Assembly (NCBI GenBank): GCA_019693395.1
Contig: JAAMXP010004661.1
Location: forward strand, 1 to 11,918
Direction of reading: 5' to 3'
DNA from: Ettlia oleoabundans
Taxonomy: Eukaryota > Chlorophyta > Chlorophyceae > Chlamydomonadales
Length of the DNA stretch: 11,918 nucleotides
In this document: positions 1-6,300 of the stretch, piece after piece
Layout of the letters: every line of letters begins with the position of its first letter
Numbering within the stretch: the stretch's first letter is position 1
The notes under the pieces: generated by a model
Databases searched by the model: none
Told to the model about the DNA's origin: nothing
The model's input: only the letters and a program-made list of their open reading frames with translations
Position numbers and translations under genes: made by a program

Positions 1-307
1 GGTGGGAGGGGTGCAGGGGCGCAACAGGGTGGGTAAGGCAAGTTGGCTGCTTTGTGGATGCACGCATGCTGATCCAGATATTGACGTGCGACAGATATTG
101 ATTTCGGACGAGTGCTTACAACGAGACGGAGCAAGGCGGCCACGCAGCAGGAAGGAGCAAGGCGGGCACGCATGGCGCTGGGCCCGAGCCAACCACACAA
201 GATGTCGACAACACGCCCTCTGGCGTGAGATACACAATACAACACTTGTAGCTTTGTAGCACAACTCTGGCCAGCGCTCCCAAAAAGACACCCAAACAGG
301 CACCCAC
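1..307 (-). other. Importin intron 18, acceptor outside window
   Basis: It begins with donor GTGGGTGCC just after exon 18. No segment resembles the expected next importin-11 exon. A 26-bp-offset direct repeat lies at 128-173. The last 45 bases (in transcript direction) are pyrimidine-rich and lack AG, so the acceptor is probably just past the left edge. Confidence 0.6.
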
Positions 308-3300
308 CAGCGGCCGCATCCTCATCAGAATCGCCGAGGGGCAGCGCCACGCCCCCGGGCCCCTGTAGCACCAGCTTCCTCCGCTGCGCCGGCTGCGCCA
401 CAAGCTGGCTTTCCTCCAGGCAGTTGCTGAGCAGGACCGTCAAGGCGGACACGGCCATCAGAGCAACCTACAGCAGTAGGAGGGTGGAGATTTGAGGGGT
501 GGTTGGGGTTTAATTTGGGCGTGTGATGTTAGGCATCGCATTCTCAAGAGCTGCTGGGCAGCAGTGCGATGCCCGATACAGCAGCAGCGTAACCTGAAAA
601 AATGGCGTTGCGGTGCGGTGCGCTTTGGCGGGGTCAGATTCTTGCTAATCAAGATAGTGTGGGGATGTTTCAGATTGCATGCAAGAGGCAAAAGTACAAC
701 TCCGCACAGCACGGGGAAGCCCCAATACAAAAAACACAACCTATGCTTCACCGCAACGATAAGTCACTCACCACTATATCACCGTGTGTCACATGTTGCA
801 CAACCAGTCCAAAGGCCTCTGTCCACGCTGCCGACTGCAGCTCCGTGCCGCACACACCCAGCAGCCAAAGCGTGCCCGCACGCAGGATGCTGCCGTGAAG
901 GCCTGCGGGGATGAAGGAGGTCAAGCTTTATTCTATAAAGAACTTGTTCTAAGAGTACTTCTCTGAAGGGAAGAACAAGGCAAATCTGAAATCGAGAAGT
1001 ACGAAAGATGGGCAGGGCAAAGGGATGTGACACAGGAGTCGAGGGCTGGGAGGGATAGCCATGTCATGACCAAAATGCATGCAATGCAGCAGCAGGTTCC
1101 TGTGTTTGGAAGGAAGGAAAACTGCAGCAAATCGACAGTGCTACAGAGCTTCAGCTACCCTGCGCCCACATGGAGAGATGCTGATGTGCATTCACAAGTA
1201 ACTATACCTCTCGATATGTTCCTCACCTGTCAGCTCACTGCTCTGCAGTATCAATCGGAGCTCAGAGGCGTACCATGCATTGAAGTCAACCTGCATCAAG
1301 TGCAGCACAGGGACGGAGGCTTGCAGCCAACTCGAAATACACTGGGCAAAAGGCAAGGGCAGCAGACAATGCACTTGGATGCTGGTTGATAAAACAACAA
1401 TGTGTGCGTTTGGCAACAGGAGGATTGAACCAGGGAAGGGTTCCCTGGCACAGTGGAGGATACCAGAAAGAAAGAGATTTGGGAAGTGGTTTTCCAGCAT
1501 GCCGGCAGGACAGAAGGGGAGCGAGCAGCAGCAAGCTGCAGGGCAAGACAGGCCACGCCTGGCCGTTCCTCACCCTTGTTCTTTTACCAGCCTGCTGACC
1601 CACCATGCTGCTGCGCAAGTGCAAAAAGCAACCTTTCCCAGCCTGCCGACCCACCTTGCTGCGAAGGTGCGGGAAGCACTCGCCAATGGCGCGGTAGGTG
1701 CCCTCCCGCAGCAGGATATTCTCGGGAGACAGAGGGGCAGCCTGAAGAGGCGAGAAGAGAGCAGTATGGTTGTTAACGGGAAGGGAGGGCAAGACATTCA
1801 TAGGAGATATAGGGCAGCCTGAGGGCAGCTTGAGGGGGGCACCTTGAGGGGAGGAGAGGGGAGGGTTACACACCACAGAAAAAAGGGGGGTAACATAGCT
1901 CTGAGACGAATTGCAAGGCCACGTCTGTCAAGTGGTGACAATGGCGTCTATGGCGCATGCCAGGAGCGCTGCCAGCCGTAATACCACAGCGCTGTGATCT
2001 GAGGCGACACGGCCTCACTGCCCTGAAACCATCCGCCACAACCAGCCACAGGCTGCACAAGAACTGTGCACTTTCGTGTAAGTGCCTTATTTCCAAATGC
2101 CAGACTGCTCTCTGGCATGTGAAACAAGCCAAACTAAGCTCCCGCAAACGTGTTGCCAGGTTGCTCTCTGGTATTCAAAACAAGACGAGCTATGCTGCTC
2201 AGCAAATAACATCAGCAAAAGGCCAACCTGCTGTGCAGCGGCCATGGCCAGCAGAGCCGCCGCCACGGGCTCGTCTGCCCGTTCGAGCATGCACTCCTGC
2301 GGTACAACAGCAGTACAGTACGGCGGCAGTATTGACACTTTGAGGCGCTACAGCATGCAATCCTGCGGTACATCAGCAGTAGAGTATCGCAGTGTAGTAC
2401 AGCAGGGCGGCAGTGTTGGGACGATGAGGCGCCAACGCACGCAGTCCTGCAGTGTAGCGGTGCAGCACAGGTACAACAGCAGCCCTTGCACAACTGGCTT
2501 GCTAGGACTGATCCCGTAATCACACACCGCTGCTGCAGCAATCACAGCTCTTGCATCAAACACATCGCACTTGCGCGCAGCCTGAGGAAAGTTCTTTAGG
2601 CTGCACAGCCCTCACCAGCAACGCCACTCCACACGGCCTGGGGGTGTCGGCATCTGGGCTCGTCTCCACATCAACGTTGCGAGCAAAGCTGCAGGAGGGA
2701 AGTAAGGAGACAAATCATGCAAGCTACAAGCCAAGCATATTGGTGGTTGGGTTGAAAGCGTGCGCAGAATATGACTAGTGACTGGTGCCTGCACAACAAC
2801 CAGGACGAGGAATGACAGGCAAGTGGCTCAAAGGGACTGGAGAACAGCAGCCAAAGGGCTGCGGCTCACCTTTCAGGGTCAGCCTCCCACTCTGCCACCT
2901 CATCAGGAGACAGCATGAGGTACTTCTGCAGGGGGGCGGTACAGGCACAGCGACCATGGACATATGTACACCAGGAACCTTGCAGAAGAAGCATCAGCAT
3001 TGTGTTTAGGCACCGCAAAGCTGTGCAGAATGTTAATAAAAGAACTGGCCCCCCAAAGCACATCATAAGCAAATCCACCTAGCCACGCCTCACCTGCACA
3101 ATGGCTTGCACCAGCTGCGGGCATCGCTCAGGCGCCAACAGCGCATCCAGGGCATCGCTTGCGGCCAGCAGCTGGGGCTTGTACTTTGAGATGGTGGCAC
3201 GCCCCTCATCACTGATGTACCGCACCTCTGCGGTACAAGGGGTGCTTGGGAGCAGTACGGTTCAAAGGTGCACGGAGCATAATAAGGTACACCCCCATCG

Positions 3301-6300
3301 CTGAGGTACCGACATTTTTCCGTGCAGGAGGGCCAGGGGTGAAGCACAACAGGAAAGGAGGTGGAAGGTGGGCTTGCAGCACTGCTATCTACCTACTGTA
3401 GTGTATAGGCAGCCGGTGGCAGGACGCCAAGCACTCAGGTAGCGTGCACGTCAGAACAATTGACAAGCATGGCGAGGATGCGCAAAATGGTGCCATGGGT
3501 GGGTAGTGTGGCAGGTTGCCAGAAGCGCAGATCCCTGCTGCAACCCACCCAACGTACCAATTGCAAGCCAAGCACACCAGTGTCTAGCTTGCTTGGGCCC
3601 AGCCAGCCAGCCAGCCAGCCAGCCACCCACCTGGCTTTGTTCCTTCAACAAAGTCCCTGCGGTAGAGCTGCTGCAGCAGCGCCCGGGCACAGAAGCGCAC
3701 CAGCACAACACGTGCCTTGGACCTGCAACAGGGACATGCGTGGAAAGACAAATCAGTGAGGTGCACTGCAGCAGCAGCAAGGAAGTCCGCATGCTGGGGC
3801 AACACAGACCACCCTATTGATTGTGCTGCGTATATGTCGCTCAATACCGTGTCTGGCCCCGCCCCAGCCAAAGCTGCTGCTCGTTTGGGGTTGGGACGCA
3901 GGGACTTGTGCGACCCACTACTAACATCTGAGCAAAATGCCGACTAATGGTAACTGACTAAAATCATTCTTACAGCCCCAATTCGACAAGTTGCGTGCCA
4001 CGGGAAGAACCACAAAAGAGAAACAAGCAAAAACACCTGTTGCAGGTGGTCCATCCAGCCCGCCAGCCATCCAGGTACACAACGCTGTGACCCACCTCAT
4101 GCGGTGCACCAGGGCGGCGTCTGGGGCAAGCAACCAACACCACTACCACCAAATCCACCCCAACACCCACCACCCCAACAACCCACACACACACATGGGT
4201 GCGTAAATCCACAACATGCCACGATTGCGCCCAACGCTTCGCGCATTTATCTCCCATTCCCCCATCCCAACACCCTTCCATCCCAATACCTCCTGCGGTG
4301 CACCACAGCGGCATCTGAAGCCAGTACCGCTCCTTGCCATGCCGCACAGCGTTTTTATTGCTCCTTGCGAGATCATAGGTAGGAAGAGCCCCCCCACCAC
4401 CACCACCACACACCACCCCACCCCACCACACACACCCCACACACACTTTCTGTGGCCCCACACCCCATTCCATCCCACCCACCTCATGCGGTGCACCAAG
4501 GCGGCGTCTGGGGCAAGCAGTGCGGCATCTATGCACAAGGACACCAGGGCTGGGAGGTGGGAGGCAAACTGGAACGTATGCCTGCACAGGGTGGGGGCAC
4601 GAGGGGCCAAGGGTTGCTGGCTATGTGTCAAGCAATGGTAGCCAAGGCAAAGTAAGACGGAGACTTAGTGACAACAATGCCACTGGAGCCAACGCTGAAC
4701 GTTGGGATGTGGGATGGGATGTGGGATGGGATGTGGGATGTGGGATTCATTACAGACAGCAGGTCAGAAGTGAGTTTGCAACGAGATGCACCGCTGCAGC
4801 TGTCGCAGTACTCTCAAGCGGACTTGCCAGGGTCCTGTGATCACTTATAGATGCCTCTGCTGGGTGTTTGCATGCGCAGGCCTGTTATCAATCTGTGCTG
4901 AAGCAGCAACGTATGTAACAGCAGCAGAAGCACAAAATTTACACTTAAGGTTTTAAGCTGAAAGAGAAATTGTGTTGGACATGGGACGGCCGGGGACCGG
5001 GACTTGCAAGGTAAGAGGGAGTTTTTACGCTGCTGTGCCACAGCAGGAGACGCACGCGAGCATGGCAGTACTTGGTGTATAAGTACAGCAGTGCTTTGTG
5101 CTCCTCGTGCTGCGCCACGCAGCGGCGTTAAAACTCCCCAAGCCCCCCAGTTCCATGCCAAGACGCCTGGCTTGCCCACGTTTGAAGCCATTGCCATAAC
5201 CACAGCGCAAGGCCTGGTATGGGCAATCAGACATCCCCCACACACACAACCTGTCAGGTGTGTGCTTCCCGGATAAGCCTGCGCGGCTGATGTAGCCAGG
5301 GAAGCCACCATATGAGACTAGCTAAGTTCACCCAACCCGCCAGCGCCAGCGAATACCAATTATAACCCACCACCCAGCCGCCAACGCATTCCACCACCAG
5401 CAGCAGCAATGTCCCCACCCACAGCCCCGCCCTGCAGTAACAGCCCTCTCTCCACTCCCTATTATACCAAGGTGCATGACGGTTACCACCCACCCCCAAC
5501 CCCACCCAACCCCACCCCACCCACCTGTCCATGGTAACGAGTGCCACCTGCAGCAGCCGCTCCCAGCTCCTGCCCAGAAGCCGCCAACGCTGCACCTGCG
5601 GGTCTGCCGCTTCTGCTGGATCGGACTCAGCCAAGGCCGCCGCTGCCAGGGGGCCGGTGAGCAGCTGGGGTGCAATGGCTGCCGCCGCCTGCTGCAGCTC
5701 TGTGAAAAACGCGGCGGCTGCATCCTCCACTCCCTCGAAATCCTGCGAAGGGGATGGGGGGTACCGCGCCATATGCACTCTAGCCCGCAATCACTTTGTT
5801 CTCCACAACCCCTTTGCCTAACACAACACCACTGCTTCACGCAAGCCAACCATCCTCAACCCAAACACACCCTTCGTCCCCAAAACAGCCGAACAGGATT
5901 TTTAAATAGCCCACAAGCCTTTTGCCCATCCCTCCAACTCGGCCGGACAAAAGAATTGGTTACCTGCAGAACATGCATCAGCTCCCGTGCCGCCGACAGC
6001 GCCGCTGCTGCTGCCATCCCGCGCCGCTCCCAGGCCTCTCCCCCCGCCAGCAGCGCCGCCGTGTGCTGCTCCCAGTGCACCCGCAGTGGCGCAAGCAGGG
6101 CCTTGCACTGCTGCGCCAGCTGCGCCCGTTGCTGGTCGATGCCACTAGCTAATCTGTCAAACTCTGAAAAGCAGGAGAAGCAGCGCAGGAGGCAGTAAGG
6201 TGACGCTACAGCACCTTGAACCGGTTCCTGCTGCTATGCAGAATGTTGGGGCTACCACTGGACTGTGGGCCATTGGCGCAGCAGCAGCCAATGGTAGCCG

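Larger units (their letters stand above)
308..3722 (-). other. Exon map of the importin gene, exons 10-18
   Basis: Exon 10 3722-3631; exon 11 3227-3094; exon 12 2925-2870; exon 13 2688-2616; exon 14 2296-2228; exon 15 1741-1655; exon 16 1290-1239; exon 17 902-772; exon 18 467-308. Phases after exons 10-18 are 1, 0, 2, 0, 0, 0, 1, 0, 1. Acceptors are CAG except TAG before exon 18. Donors begin GTGGGT, GTGAGG, GTGAGC, GTGAGG, GTTGGC (weak), GTGGGT, GTGAGC, GTGAGT, GTGGGT. Exon 18 ends in an acidic stretch, GDSDEDAAA. Its donor is the least certain, since the following exon is not in view. Confidence 0.83.
4582..5524 (-). other. Importin intron 8, the longest intron
   Basis: 943 bp. Right after the donor lies a strongly G-rich tract (5489-5524). 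Near the acceptor is a 12-bp minisatellite (4703-4747). Exons 8 and 9 join in phase 2 as VALVTMD|R|HTFQFASHL, as the family requires. The middle (4760-5470) shows no exon, RNA gene or repeat that I recognise. Confidence 0.78.

Noticed and set aside
3451..3520. An additional exon in intron 10 (minus-strand ILRILAMLVN)
   Set aside because: No AG/GT sites in the right phase, and exon 10 joins exon 11 directly with correct phase and family order.
3970..4587. A 205-codon minus-strand open frame
   Set aside because: It overlaps exon 9 in a different frame and is mostly Gly/Val/Trp from the C/A-rich intron tract, so the open frame is a composition effect.
5476..6198. A 240-codon plus-strand open frame
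   Set aside because: It is antisense to exons 7 and 8 of the importin, whose minus-strand frame shows family motifs and fitting splice sites.
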